Origin: Durusdinium trenchii
Taxonomy: Eukaryota > Sar > Dinophyceae > Suessiales > Symbiodiniaceae
Length of the DNA: 64,000 nucleotides
Direction of reading: 5' to 3'
Assembly (NCBI GenBank): GCA_963970005.1
Contig: CAXAMN010018890.1
Coordinates: 2,420,943 to 2,484,942 of the forward strand
Position 1 is the stretch's first letter, and the number at the start of each line of letters is the position of its first letter. Position numbers and translations under genes: made by a program. The notes beneath the pieces were generated by a model. That model had not been told where the DNA came from, ran no database searches, and saw only the letters and a list, made by a program, of their open reading frames with translations. Below are positions 46,676-57,208 of the stretch, one piece after another.

Positions 46676-47688
46676 TGGAAGCTATCAGACACTAATCGGG
46701 TTAATAAGCGGTTGTAAGTTTGTTTTTTGCGTTGGGTCTGTCCTATTACCTGTATATAATATACATATAGCAGTCAGTACAATTGCCACTATTTTTGAAC
46801 AAGGCCTTTACTAGCCATCATCATCCACTGTTACTGGTCATAAATAGGATAGACCCAAAGTCGATATTTGCGCAGTTTGTTGCGCACTCGCTCTCTCTGC
46901 AAGCAGACCTGGCGGCTGTCTTCGTCCCTCCATCGGATGCCCACGTTCCGTCCGATTTTCACCGACGGCCGGTGGCGGAAAACCGCTGTTCGGCCATCGG
47001 TCTGCCAAACGGAGCCCGTCTCTTGCGGACATCATCACCGGCGATCGGTCCGCAGTACTCCGGGCCGGGGGGGTGGGCGTGATGTTTCACACGCAGCCAA
47101 GTTGAACACTTCAAACGTACATGATATACTTGCAAGTTGCAAGTATAGAGACATATTGTTTGGGTTAGTTCGCATGGTTCCTGTGGGTTTCTTGAGTGTT
47201 CCTACATGTTCCTTCAAAACTCTTTTTCAACAGGGCATGTGATACGATTCTGTTTACCAAGCTGCTTGTCAAGGAGAGGACCTCTACAGCCAATCGACTG
47301 GAAGGTCTCGTTGTTTTCTTGAGCCTGGATGAAGCACCGGTCTGGTCATGGCCATGGGGCTTCAAGCAATTCCCTAGACATCACTAGACTGACTAGCCAT
47401 TTACCGTCCAGAAAAGGTAAACCTCTCTTTGAAGGTCCGGAGTCCTGAATAGTCAGCAAGTGGACACCCAATCCCAGGTCAGTTAAATGAGATGACTTGC
47501 TTCCAGACAGTTGACATTCACTCCGCTTCTTTCTTACGCCTCCAAGGAACTGAGGGCGTGCAACTCCAATCCATGGGTCGACCTCCTTTCCTTCAACAAA
47601 AGCGCAGCACATGAATCAATAGTTCACCACAGTGCACCTGTTCACGGCGGCCACTGACCTTCGCTCCCAGTCTCTCGTCGCTCTTGAG
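46676..47688 (+). other. Non-coding stretch with a GC-rich island
   Basis: 46910-47085 is GC-rich and probably exonic, but all three plus frames are open and I cannot choose one; the best reads RFSPTAGGGKPLFGH...DIITGDRSAVL. The rest shows nothing. Confidence 0.35.
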
Positions 47689-48061
47689 GACATGACCCCT
47701 GCGGGGAAGAACCTCTTCGATGGCCGCTACGGCTCCTTCGGCACCTCGACAACAGACTGTCAAGTTGTTTCCGCACATTTGGGGCGTGGTGTCCGCACAG
47801 ATTTGAGATCATTTCAGCTGTTCCCCACGTTTCTTCACCCATTTCTGTCGCAGTAGGCATGGCGTCCCAGTTCGGTGTCACAATACATTTGAGGGATTAC
47901 AAGTCGTGGATTTGGAAAAATTGAGCACAGCGTCACATATGTAGCCAGGCTACGTCACAGAAGGCGCTGCCTTCCTGCGGAAGATCAAGCAGGGCGACAT
48001 CATCAAGGAGCTCAAGGTGCGGGGTGAAAACAATGTGAAAATCGCAAGATTTCAACCATAG
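47689..48061 (+). CDS. CYP38: CYP38/TLP40-like cyclophilin, exons D-E (C-terminus)
   Basis: Exon 47689-47740 reads DMTPAGKNLFDGRYGSF; exon 47949-48061 reads GYVTEGAAFLRKIKQGDIIK then ELK. Joined, this is the LTP...(I/L)LDGRYAVFGYVT....L...K.GD.I block that ends the CYP38 cyclophilin domain. Exon D starts in phase 0, exactly as exon C (ending at 1592) requires, and exon D joins exon E in phase 1 through a GC donor. No copies of exons A-C lie near these two. Either this is the end of the gene at 576-1592 with a 46-kb intron, or it is a rearranged paralogue. The frame stays open past LKV to TAG at 48059, giving a short tail; a GT at 48016 could alternatively splice to another exon. Confidence 0.78.
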
Positions 48062-48909
48062 CTAGGATTTCAACACACTTCAATCATGGGATGTAGTTGC
48101 ACCATTAGGATCCGTTAAGATTCATTAGGGGATATCATCCAAACATCTTGGGATTTCCTGAAGTTTCCAGTGGCCGATTGGTCCCTGGTACTCCGACTCC
48201 CGGATGGATTAGGTTCTGCACCACCGTTCAGTCCTAGCGACTACACGTGAACCATTGTTGAAAACCGTGACCAAAGCTATTCTTGACGTGGGAGTGTGCC
48301 TTTGACAATTGTGGATTCCCCCCAAGAAAGGTTTCACTGTGCAAGCCAATTCTTGGGAGAACAGGGCAAGCCTTTCTCCTGGGACGAAAGAGTCTCTCAA
48401 GCCTCGTTGCCTTTCGGTGTGTTTCATCCTTCGTTGCCGTCACTCGGCTCCAGCGTGCTCCGCGCCGGTTGAAACCGGCGTGCTCGGCCTCCAAAGCTCG
48501 GGGCCAAGCGCGGCCTCCAAGCCGCTGTTGGGCAAAGACTCCAACAGGGAAAGCTCCCTACAAGCAGCATGTCTAGTGACTAGTGAATTCCACTACCCAA
48601 ACACTCCAAAATGTTCTTCGCTAGTCTTGCGTACATCATCGACCCGAGGCCCCATGGATTGTCAAAGAATCCGATCGTTGATGTAAAGGAAGGGAGACAT
48701 CTCACTTCGACCTTGGCCGAAGGACCATGAGAGCATATTATATCCCTCCCAAGGTCGTGTTTTGCTACCATCTTGGAACTTATCATGATCATGGGCTGGT
48801 GTTAGTTATTTATATACTGTATAGATATGTATAGATAAGTTCTTCGTTCTGCCTCTAAATCCCCACACCTGGTGCTCACAATCCATCATCCATAAATTTT
48901 CGCTTGCGC
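48062..48909. other. Gap between cyclophilin end and GT90 gene
   Basis: About 850 bp. A GC-rich patch at 48430-48540 is open on both strands but shows no family motif. No promoter element recognised. Confidence 0.4.
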
Positions 48910-50402
48910 ATGGCAGCCATGTCCAGATACTGCTGGCTCGCGGCCTTTGTGCCCGCCACGGCGAGATCGAGGCACTGCGGCCTTCGTGGTCCAGAGATCT
49001 GTGAGACGGCGTGGAGTGCGCGACACCGGGAACGCAACTCGTGGCGTTTGCGAGAAGAGGTGTGAGAACTGGGACCGAGGTGAGTGGTAGGGCCAGCATG
49101 GGCTGGACTGGTTGCTTCTCCTCGTGGCAACCCTGAATGGGAATTTCCAGTTCAAGATGTTGAGCGGATATGAGACTTCCTAAGCTCGAGGACTGTCACT
49201 AACAGCAAATAACATCCAATGTAATGGTTTGCGTGGACATCTTTGGTCAGACTCAGGTATTTGGGAGTTCCTGGAGCCTGTGGCACGTTCGGGCCCCATC
49301 ACCTATGAGAGGGTGAAGGAGATCTCACAGCACTTCACCAAGATCAATGGTGCTTGGACGGAAAAGACTTGTGCAAGAGTGGCATGATCGTGCTTGGGGA
49401 GCTTTTGGGGAATTGGGCCATGCATGGCCGACAAACTGCGGCATATAGCAAGCCTTGTTGTCTTGTTCGTTGGTGATTGTGCACGCTATCATGGACATGC
49501 TGATGATAGCACAAGGCCCGTATAAACACATCGTCACCCGGTCAAAGGTTTACAAGAGTTCTCACACTGCTGCATCTCTTCTTGACGGATGGAGCCGAAA
49601 CAGCGAACCCACCTAGTTGTTCTACGTCCGCCGTGGGACGTTGTTGGAGGTTGGCCAATGTACTTTGCAGAAGTGGCCATTTTGGAGACCTGGCAAGGTG
49701 AAGAGTTAGGGCCCTCACGGGGCTGTCCAAAGAGAAAAAACGGTAGGGAGCAACCCCTCCTTCTGGGCCGACCCATTTCAAAATAGCGACTGTTTGTAGA
49801 ACAGGTTGAAACTGGGCTGGCCAGCTGTACGACAAAGATATCATCCTTCGCAGGGTTCTGCGGTTGAGTAATTTTGCACAGGTTGCACTTGCACCACAAT
49901 GCAGTCAAATGTTCAACCAAGGAAAGAGTTTGGACCTGGACCGGGACCCCCCAAACTCTGGGCCGAATCAAATGCATTCTGCGGAATTCCTGGATAAATT
50001 CACCCAATTGACATGTTCCATTCTGATTCACACAGCGGTCTCAGTCCTTTCCTGCTGTAGGTCACAACTCGGATCTATAAGCATCTCCCTGCATCACCCT
50101 TTTCGTGGGTACACCGGCAGCAAGTGATGCACAACCTGCAATGTACGCACTGGAACTCATGTTCCGGTAGAGCAAAACTAGTCCTTCAATGTCTTTCACA
50201 GTCTATGTTCAGAGCTTGGGTTTCAAGGACAGGTATATATAATTGGTATTTTGGGATGCCGAAGCTATGCCCACGAAATCGTTTGGCCAGAGCTGTAAAG
50301 GATGGACACCTTTACTTGCGCCACAGCATCCGTTTGGGCGGCTGGCTCTCAGCCACGCTGAAGCTCCTGAAGGCGGCCCTTGAGAGACTTGCCGAGGAAG
50401 TC
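48910..50402 (+). CDS. GT90 glycosyltransferase, N-terminal exon candidates
   Basis: 48910-49059 starts with ATG and reads MAAMSRYCWLAAFVPATARS, a plausible signal peptide, and ends at a GT donor. 49257-about 49349 reads IWEFLEPVARSGPITYERVK then EISQHF. 50291-about 50402 reads DGHLYLRHSIRLGGW then ATLKLLKAALERLAEEV. The last two resemble the region before the catalytic part of GT90/CAP10-like proteins: a G-I-T motif, then (N/D)G-x-LY(I/L)R followed by a helix rich in L and A. The first exon does not join the second in phase, so an exon may be missing or its donor is wrong. Signal peptide and ER/Golgi location are inferred. Confidence 0.6.
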
Positions 50403-52355
50403 GCCTGCGGCGGCCGGGCAGTATGGAGCCTTATTGTTAGGGCTTTATCATCCTAATCCTCGGGTTTTGCTGGTTGCACACTATGTGTACTTAGTTCTGG
50501 ATGACAATTGAGATGTTTCATTTTTCCTCACCCAAAAAAAGAAGATTCTCGTTGAGTTTGTCGGATGCCGATCTTCGAATAAAGACTGTTTAAAACACAA
50601 GACCGGTGTGGCTTTGATTCAAAGAACGTGTCGTTTGAAAGAGTTGGGATGTGGGTCATCAGCTTGAGTCCCCCCAAGAGACTATTGTAGTAAGAATGCT
50701 CCTAGTAGCCATGCCAGGAGCGCCTAGTAGCGTCCTTGCTCCTAGTAGTAAGGCCAGGAGCCCCGAACGTGGCTTCTTGAGTTGGGAGTTCGGATGAGTC
50801 CTGGGGTCGTTGTCCCGCGGATGTTGAACTGATGTGAACTTCTGACTGGGTGTCATGGAGATGCCTACACTCACAGCGCTGATGGTGTGGTGCTTGTATG
50901 GGCGGGTGACAGTGGAGAGTCCCAAGAAGAGCCGGAAGTGACAGAAGGGGCATTAAAATGAACATCCTGTTGGGCACCCACTGGGGAGAAAACGAACTTG
51001 CCCGAAATGTACAAGTTGACAAGTTCAAGATTTCCAGCGCACGCACGTAAGTTGTTTCATTTCTCCATCATTATCCACCTATTTTGTCATGTCAATTCCC
51101 CTGTGGGGTGGCCAACGAGGCGAGACCGGCCTGGCATCATTTGTTGTTGATTTATTGATTTTGATGTTGGTTCTCATGCTTTTTGCGCTATGCGGGTCAG
51201 AGCTGCGTAGAAAAGGCGCACCCTGTACACCTAGCAGTGGTGGAGAGAAGTTGCAAGAAAAGGGAGAAGGATGGATGAAACTTGTACCACGGTTTTTTTT
51301 GGCCAAGGAGTTTGGGCCCCGAGCACTTTCCAGACGTTTTTTTCGTGCTCTCGGTGCATGATGAAGCCTTGCTGGACGCTGGGCTTGACTGTCAGAACGT
51401 TTGTTCTTGCGAGTGATTCACTCGGACTGTCGGAACACCTGTTTGGCTTCGGTTGGGTGGAACAGCGGAACACCTGTTTCATCCTGTTTCATCCTGAAAA
51501 CGCGTGATGTGCCGAGTCCCTTGCAACCAGCGATCAAAGCGGTCGCTTCCGGTCGTTGCGTCCTGCAGGGCCCAGACGCGGTCGCCCTCGGTCGCTTCCG
51601 GTCCATTCGGGTGGCGATCAGGAGAAGAGCCGATCGAAGCCCTTGCCCTTGCTCTCCGGCCTGACCACCGTGGCACATTGGGCGCCTTGGAACTGCGGGG
51701 GGAAGCATGAGACTCTCCGACTGACGCTGGGGACGGGACTCCAATGGACTGCCACATCTGCCGATCAATTGGGTTGGCTTGGGGAGTCAATGTAGGCATT
51801 GATTCAAGTCCCATGGAGTGTTTGGGTGCTGGTGTGGCTGGAAAATGCTAGAAAGGACGGTGAACTCGTTGCGCACAGAGTGAAACTAGCGTGAGGACCA
51901 CTTGCTTGACCATACGGCTGCCGGGATACCGCTCTCAGCGCTTCTACAAAAGATAATTAATATATATATATATAAATATGAGAACCGCTACGCTGTGTTC
52001 AATGTGTTGACATTCTTATAAAGAGATGGGTTATAGGGATCTCAAAGAAGCTACAAAGAACAGCCATGTTTTAGTTGAAAAGCTACAAAGAAGTCACCAT
52101 CCATCAAAACCATTCAAAACCCAGATCCACCGGATCCACTCGGTTCCACGGTTCTGCACTGCCGCCGGGCCGTGACTCCGCGCGAGCCAGCCACAGTCAA
52201 GTCAATCAATTGGAGTACTACGACGTGGACCTCGACGTGTAGTGTTGGGAAAACGCATCCCGAGGCTTATATAATATACGTATATATATATATAATATAT
52301 ATATAATATACGGAAATTAAATGCCAAACAAATTGGTCCAAAACCCACGCTTCAG
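50403..52355 (+). other. GT90 intron region
   Basis: No firm exon. 52208-52240 (LEYYDVDLDV) could be the missing GT90 segment before DIPVP. The GC-rich patch 51500-51710 is open in several frames without a match. CCTAGTAG repeats lie at 50698-50760, and a TA tract at 51957-51975. Confidence 0.4.
50698..50760. repeat. CTCCTAGTAG minisatellite
   Basis: GCTCCTAGTAG or GCGCCTAGTAG occurs three times, interleaved with GCCAGGAG. Confidence 0.7.
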
Positions 52356-54517
52356 GATATCCCGGTGCCTGGGCAGACGTGGTTTGAGTCGAGTGGCGGC
52401 ATTTCCTCGCAGACGGTTCTGCAAGACTTCGCGCTTTGGGAATCAGTGGCGCCTTAGGCGACACATTTAGACAAGGGAAACAGGGAGGTGGAGGTTTCAG
52501 TGAGGTGTCGATAGATGTCGACAGGGAGCTGCAGATTTACTGGAAGTTTGATGAACTCAGGAATTAGCCCTTGAGTTCCTGAGGATGTTCCACGGAAAAT
52601 TACACGATTCAGTTGTTTCTTTATAAGACATATACTGTAATGGGGCGCAGCTTGCGAACAAAGGTTCAGTGGCCAAAATAGGAAAGATGTTACAGTATGT
52701 TACACTCAACGTGCCCAGGCTCGGCCTTTACCAAAGGATTGGCTCAGGTTGAATGTGTAGTCGTTTAGTCAATTACTGCATTGGGGATTGGGGATGTTGT
52801 TAATTGTACTACTTGGTTGTTGGGTGTGTTACAACTTTGCCATTGACAAGATTGACACCAGTGTGCCGTGTGCTGAGAGAAACCTCCCAGGCACCATCCC
52901 ACCCCTATTTTGGCAATAAATGCATCTCACCACAGAAAAGTTGCGAAAAGCACGTCGATTTTGTCAGTGGCACGCCCACCCAGAGAAAATTGGTCCAGCC
53001 AGTGGCCACAAAGGCTTGTAGCTTGGCAATGTCAAGAACGCTTTGAGGAAACTCTTTAATGTAGTGTGAAGAGGTTTTACAATCCAAATGGGGAGTTCCT
53101 CAATCAAGAGCCTACATTAAGTCACTATAGCTACCTCCATCGCCAGCTCCACTACCCACTGACATTCACTGACCCATAACTCCCCTCGATCTCATCAACC
53201 CAACCTCCCCCACTACCACCACAAGCACTAGGCCCACCAAACCCAACCAACCAATCCCAGCATCTTATATCTCATCACCCTTCTCATCCTTCTCCCTCTC
53301 AGGACTTCCAGAGCTCCTTGGAGGCCACCTATCCCTGGTCCGAGCGCTCCCAGCGCGGCTTCTTCCGCGGCCACGACTGGGGCTCCGGCAACGCCTTCAC
53401 AGAGTTCCTGGCCTCCAGGCCTCCGGAGTGCCTCGGATCGGAGGGCGATGTTCGGCACAAGAACATTAAGAGACTAATATATAGCTTCTTGTTACTACTA
53501 GTAAGGCACTTGTTACTAGTAGCGTGGCACTTGTTACTAGTAGTAACATGGTTTCAAAAGAGGAGTTAATTCACAAACAAAAACAAAACTTGAGTCGATG
53601 TTGACCAAGGATGTTTATGGCGTGCGGGTGTTTGGGTGCTGCCAGAAATGATGCAATAGTTTACATTTTTGCCGTGCAAGGTGAGTTGTTTTATCACTTC
53701 TTTATATAACTTGTCGTCCCTCCTGCTTTGGAATCTCTTTCGGCCCAAATTCCACAGCTCACTCTCCGGAATACTGTGTATGAATTATAATCCACAGCTG
53801 GACCACTTAGAATCCACCTGACTGTCCGCCATCCGGAGCCCTAAGGAGTTGCATCCGGAGCTCCGACGTGAGCCGCTCCTTCGGCTACCGGCGCTGGTAC
53901 GCAGCGCTCGCGGAGGGCGAACTGGCCGAGTGGCTGGACGTGGGGCTCACCGGTGCGCCAGACGCGTGGCCTTGAGAGGTCCGGGAGTCCAGCGAAAAGA
54001 ACAGGTGCTGAAGTCAAGCTGAAAAAATCTCGGGGTGGTTGACACATGGTAGAAAACCCTGAGGCTGGGTTTTTGGGAACACGGAGATCCGTGTTTTTTG
54101 TAAACCAACTGGAACGAAACGGAATCTGAGAGGATTGGAGACTTTTTGTGGACTGCGTGCGGTTTGGGTTGGTAAACAGATGGCAAGACTCCCCAACAAC
54201 GATACGCTTAGCTTGTAGGCAGCTCAATATAGTTTCCAATTGGGCTAAAATGCAAAGGATCCTGAAGATTGGATGTTGTATGATGTTGTTGTTTTGATGT
54301 TCTGATTGTTCTTCAGCATGGATTCAGAAGGCTGTCTCAGTCACCCAATCATCGATGGAGGTCTCCCATCCAGTACTGAGCCATCAGGCGCGGCTCGGCT
54401 CGGGCGTTGACCGTGTGAACCGGTGCCACGGCACGACCGTTCAGCCGCAGAACTGAGGACTTTGTGAAGAAAGAGCATCCCAAGCAGCGCTACGCACCCT
54501 GGCAAGGAGTGCTGAAG
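52356..54517 (+). CDS. GT90 glycosyltransferase, central exons e1-e4
   Basis: Exons 52356-52424 (DIPVPGQTWFESSGG), 53303-53418 (DFQSSLEATYPWSERSQRGF then FRGHDWGSG), 53846-53952 (FGYRRWYAALAEGELAEWLD then VGLTG) and 54458-54517 (LCEERASQAALRTLARSAE). The DIP-P motif, PW-E(K/R)...(F/W)RG, and LDVGLT are landmarks of family GT90 (CAZy; CAP10, KDEL-containing and POGLUT-type enzymes), which transfer sugars such as glucose or xylose in the ER/Golgi lumen. Phases match through all joins: 0 from e1 to e2, 2 to e3, 1 to e4, 1 to e5. Donors: GA, GC, GT, GT. At e1/e2 the sequence GACTTC is present at both the donor and the acceptor, so the exact junction is ambiguous. The donor substrate cannot be told. 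Confidence 0.85.
53487..53547. repeat. CTTGTTACTAGTAG repeat, three units
   Basis: Three 21-26-bp units, each with the palindrome ACTAGT, directly downstream of GT90 exon e2 in its intron. Confidence 0.8.
54360..54382 (-). ncRNA. 5S rRNA-like fragment (not a full gene)
   Basis: On the minus strand, GGCTCAGTACTGGATGGGAG then ACC resembles the 3' half of 5S rRNA (AGTACTTGGATGGGAGACC) with one base missing. The upstream minus-strand sequence does not make a complete 5S rRNA. It may be a relic or part of a 5S-derived retroposon. Confidence 0.3.
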
Positions 54518-55413
54518 GTGCCAAGGTTTTGGGGGTGGATGTTAAAGATGTTCGGTGGAGGGAAGGCAGGGTCAATGACTGAGTGGCTTCAAAAGCCGAC
54601 CTTTGACTGGAGAATCTTGAGAGAAAAGGAAGTCACTAGAAGTAGGATGAAAGAAGTTGAGACTTGTTTCAGCACCTTTTTTGTTAGCAGATAGGGGACT
54701 GCAACACTGAGTAGCAAACCCTTTGTTGGTTCATGTTGGTTCCGTGTTTTGTTGAAACTGGGTTGATCCAGTTGTGCTTTGAGATCAGACCCTATTCGGA
54801 TCGAAGTTGGATGAATCTTTGAGTGCCAGAAGACCGAAAGATGTATTGACCTTGTGGTGATGTGCTTTGCCAACTTGTCACAGTCTTGGTTGTGTAATTC
54901 ACATCGCACGCCCTGGTGACCGCCGAAGAAAGACACGATGTGTGACACCAAAGCGTCCGAGCCGGGTTGGAACATCTGTTCAGGCTCCACACATCTGGGC
55001 CGTGAGCGCTTTCGGAGCTTGCTGGGGCCCATGTTCCACCACGTTCCATTCCTTTCACGTAGTCTTAGTCTTTCTCACCCAAGACAAGTCAAATGTGCTG
55101 TTTTTCTCATTTGTCTCGATGGGGCACAGACTGAGACTGAGGTGTAGAAATAACATACCCGATATATGATGAAGTTTTTGAATCTGCAGACGGTCCCAAT
55201 GCGAGTTTTTTTTGATGGGGTCCCACTGCGAGTCGCCTGAGGTGCCACCAGTGTCGCTGCCCGTGACTTGGTCAACTTGATGGTCATGCAAGCAAAACTG
55301 TATCTAGAGCGCGCTCGAAAACTCGTTTGAGTGCTAGTTGTCCCAATATGCTGCCGCCACTCCGGTATGGAGGAGATTCCAGAAGGCCAACAAAAACATC
55401 AATAAGAACAACC
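54518..55413 (+). other. GT90 intron 4, upstream part
   Basis: No exon recognised apart from the 5S-like relic just upstream. It precedes the nested single-exon gene. Confidence 0.5.
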
Positions 55414-55504
55414 AGCAGCAATAACAGGAACAATAACCAGACCACAGCAGGAGAGCCACCAGCAACAACTACAGCAACGAGAAGAGCAACCACAACCACA
55501 TGGA

Positions 55505-56581
55505 ATGCAGGAAAGGAGTGCAATTCGCCATGACCTTGTGCTGAGAGCGGGTGGTACTGTGGTGGAGGTGGATCCTTTAGAGATTCGCTTCACCCATGCA
55601 TCAATCTCTTCAACATTTAGGTCTGGTGACGCTCTAGATGACATCATCATTGCCGCCCTGAACGATGGCCCTTCAGTGATGACACCATTTCCTCCTATGG
55701 AACTGGTGAACACTGAATCAGGCAAGATCTACAGCATCTCAAACCGGAGATTGTTTGTTTTCCGCTGCCTGGCCAATGCAGGAGTGGTCAAAATGGTGCG
55801 AGCGGTCATGTATCCTCAGACTCATGCACGGCTGCATCAGATTCGATTTGAAACCCGGCTGCGCCGCTTCGCAACCAAATGGGAACGCAGTTTCTCGACC
55901 TGCTGTGATGGGGAGTTTGTGGAGGTTGACAGCACGTTCATGCAAGATCAATTCTCGAAGTGCTTTCTCATCAGCTTTGTCCCGCACTCGTATGTTCCTG
56001 CTGCTTCTTACAAGCAGGCTGAGTTGGAACCACCAGAGGCGCAATCACCAAGCGACCATGCAGCTATCACTGCTTTGTGGAATCCTTCCTCCCTTCGCTA
56101 CGGTACATTGGATGCGACTGGAAAAGTTTTCACGAAAACCAAACGAGAAGGAGCAATGAAACTGATCTATGAGTCCATGTTGCGACAGGGTGGGAGACAC
56201 AGCTACAGGGTGAAGATACTTCAAGGTCAGCTGGCTGCATCAGATGGCATTGGCTTTGTGTTTTCCGATCGCTTGGGGAATGACATCCAAGGCATCCAGT
56301 CCATGTTCGTGAATCGCTGGGGGTCGCTGGTCAAGAGATTTGCCGATCGCACCATGGTAAGGACAAAGGCCAATTCCTCTTCAGCAATGGCTGTGGGAAT
56401 GTTGCTCGATTTGGATGTGGATCTGGATGCTGGTGTTGCTGTTGTTCATGTCAAGCAGCCTGGCAGCGACTGGAACCGGCTTCCAGTCTGGGATCTTTCA
56501 GATGTCATCTTGACGCATCGCAAAGGGTATTTTTGTGTGGCCTTTTCTCATGCTGTGACTGTGCAGCTTGAATCGCCTTAG
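55505..56581 (+). CDS. Intronless dinoflagellate-family protein nested in the GT90 gene
   Basis: A 358-codon uninterrupted ORF. The N-terminal part (residues about 22-90) has IRFTHASISSTF, DGPSVMTPFPPMELV and YSISNRRLFVFRCL. This resembles a common dinoflagellate domain with an (I)xFTH.xI...F and a NRRL motif, ParB/sulfiredoxin-like in flavour. The C-terminal part (about 240-358) has GIGFVFSDRLGNDIQGIQSM, FVNRWGSLVKR, LLDLDVDLDAGVAVV and GYFCVAFSHAVTVQL, which I recall as another conserved dinoflagellate domain, possibly SPRY/jelly-roll-like. The frame stays open upstream to about 55414 through a Gln-rich stretch without ATG, so the true start could be earlier or in another exon. No intron in over 1 kb, amid genes cut into exons of 25-130 nt, suggests a retrocopy or mobile origin. 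Function unknown. Confidence 0.8.
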   Translation: MQERSAIRHDLVLRAGGTVVEVDPLEIRFTHASISSTFRSGDALDDIIIAALNDGPSVMTPFPPMELVNTESGKIYSISNRRLFVFRCLANAGVVKMVRAVMYPQTHARLHQIRFETRLRRFATKWERSFSTCCDGEFVEVDSTFMQDQFSKCFLISFVPHSYVPAASYKQAELEPPEAQSPSDHAAITALWNPSSLRYGTLDATGKVFTKTKREGAMKLIYESMLRQGGRHSYRVKILQGQLAASDGIGFVFSDRLGNDIQGIQSMFVNRWGSLVKRFADRTMVRTKANSSSAMAVGMLLDLDVDLDAGVAVVHVKQPGSDWNRLPVWDLSDVILTHRKGYFCVAFSHAVTVQLESP

Positions 56582-57208
56582 GTGTGACTGTACAGTTTGA
56601 GTCCCCTGGGTGATGAACAAAGTGAGATGCACTGCCAAATGCAGCCGGTGTTGCCAAATAATATGTGCTTACCGTGGAGAATCCTAGTTTGTGCCCACGG
56701 CAGCCCAACAAAAATGACATACTGTAAAGTATCATAAAAATATACTATACTGTAAAGGCATTAGCACCTCAAATTCGTTTTTATTATTGGTATCGATTGA
56801 CCGCAGCCTTGAGATACCCTGAGCAGTTCAACCTGATTATATAATGATTGATTATAATTAGCCGTCTTCGGAGTCACCCTCCATATAGCTGCGGAAGATG
56901 GGGATTCCATGGTTTAGGCTAGGACTCCCAGGGGGGCTAAAAGATGACAGGGGAGATGGATGAACAGTCAATGGGTAAAGAGTCTTAGGGCCTTAGGGCG
57001 TCTTCGAATGTGCAAAATGCTCGCCGAGCCCATGGAACAAACCTGGCCGAGTTTCATGTTTGATTCTTCGGAGAGCACCAACGCCCTATGGGAAGAGGCC
57101 ATGTTTGGCCTTCAACAATAAAATTTGGCAGAGAACAAGAGTGAAGGACCACTGAGAATCTCTTCATACTTCCCCGCACTACCATCTGACGGCTTTGCTT
57201 GCCATCAG
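56582..57208 (+). other. GT90 intron 4, downstream part
   Basis: No coding signal. There is no clear polyadenylation tract after the nested ORF; AGTTTGAGTCCCCTGGGTG just after the stop partly repeats its last codons. Confidence 0.5.

Noticed and set aside
54301-54480. Full 5S rRNA gene on the minus strand
   Set aside because: Only about 20 bases match; the remaining helices cannot be formed from the flanking sequence.
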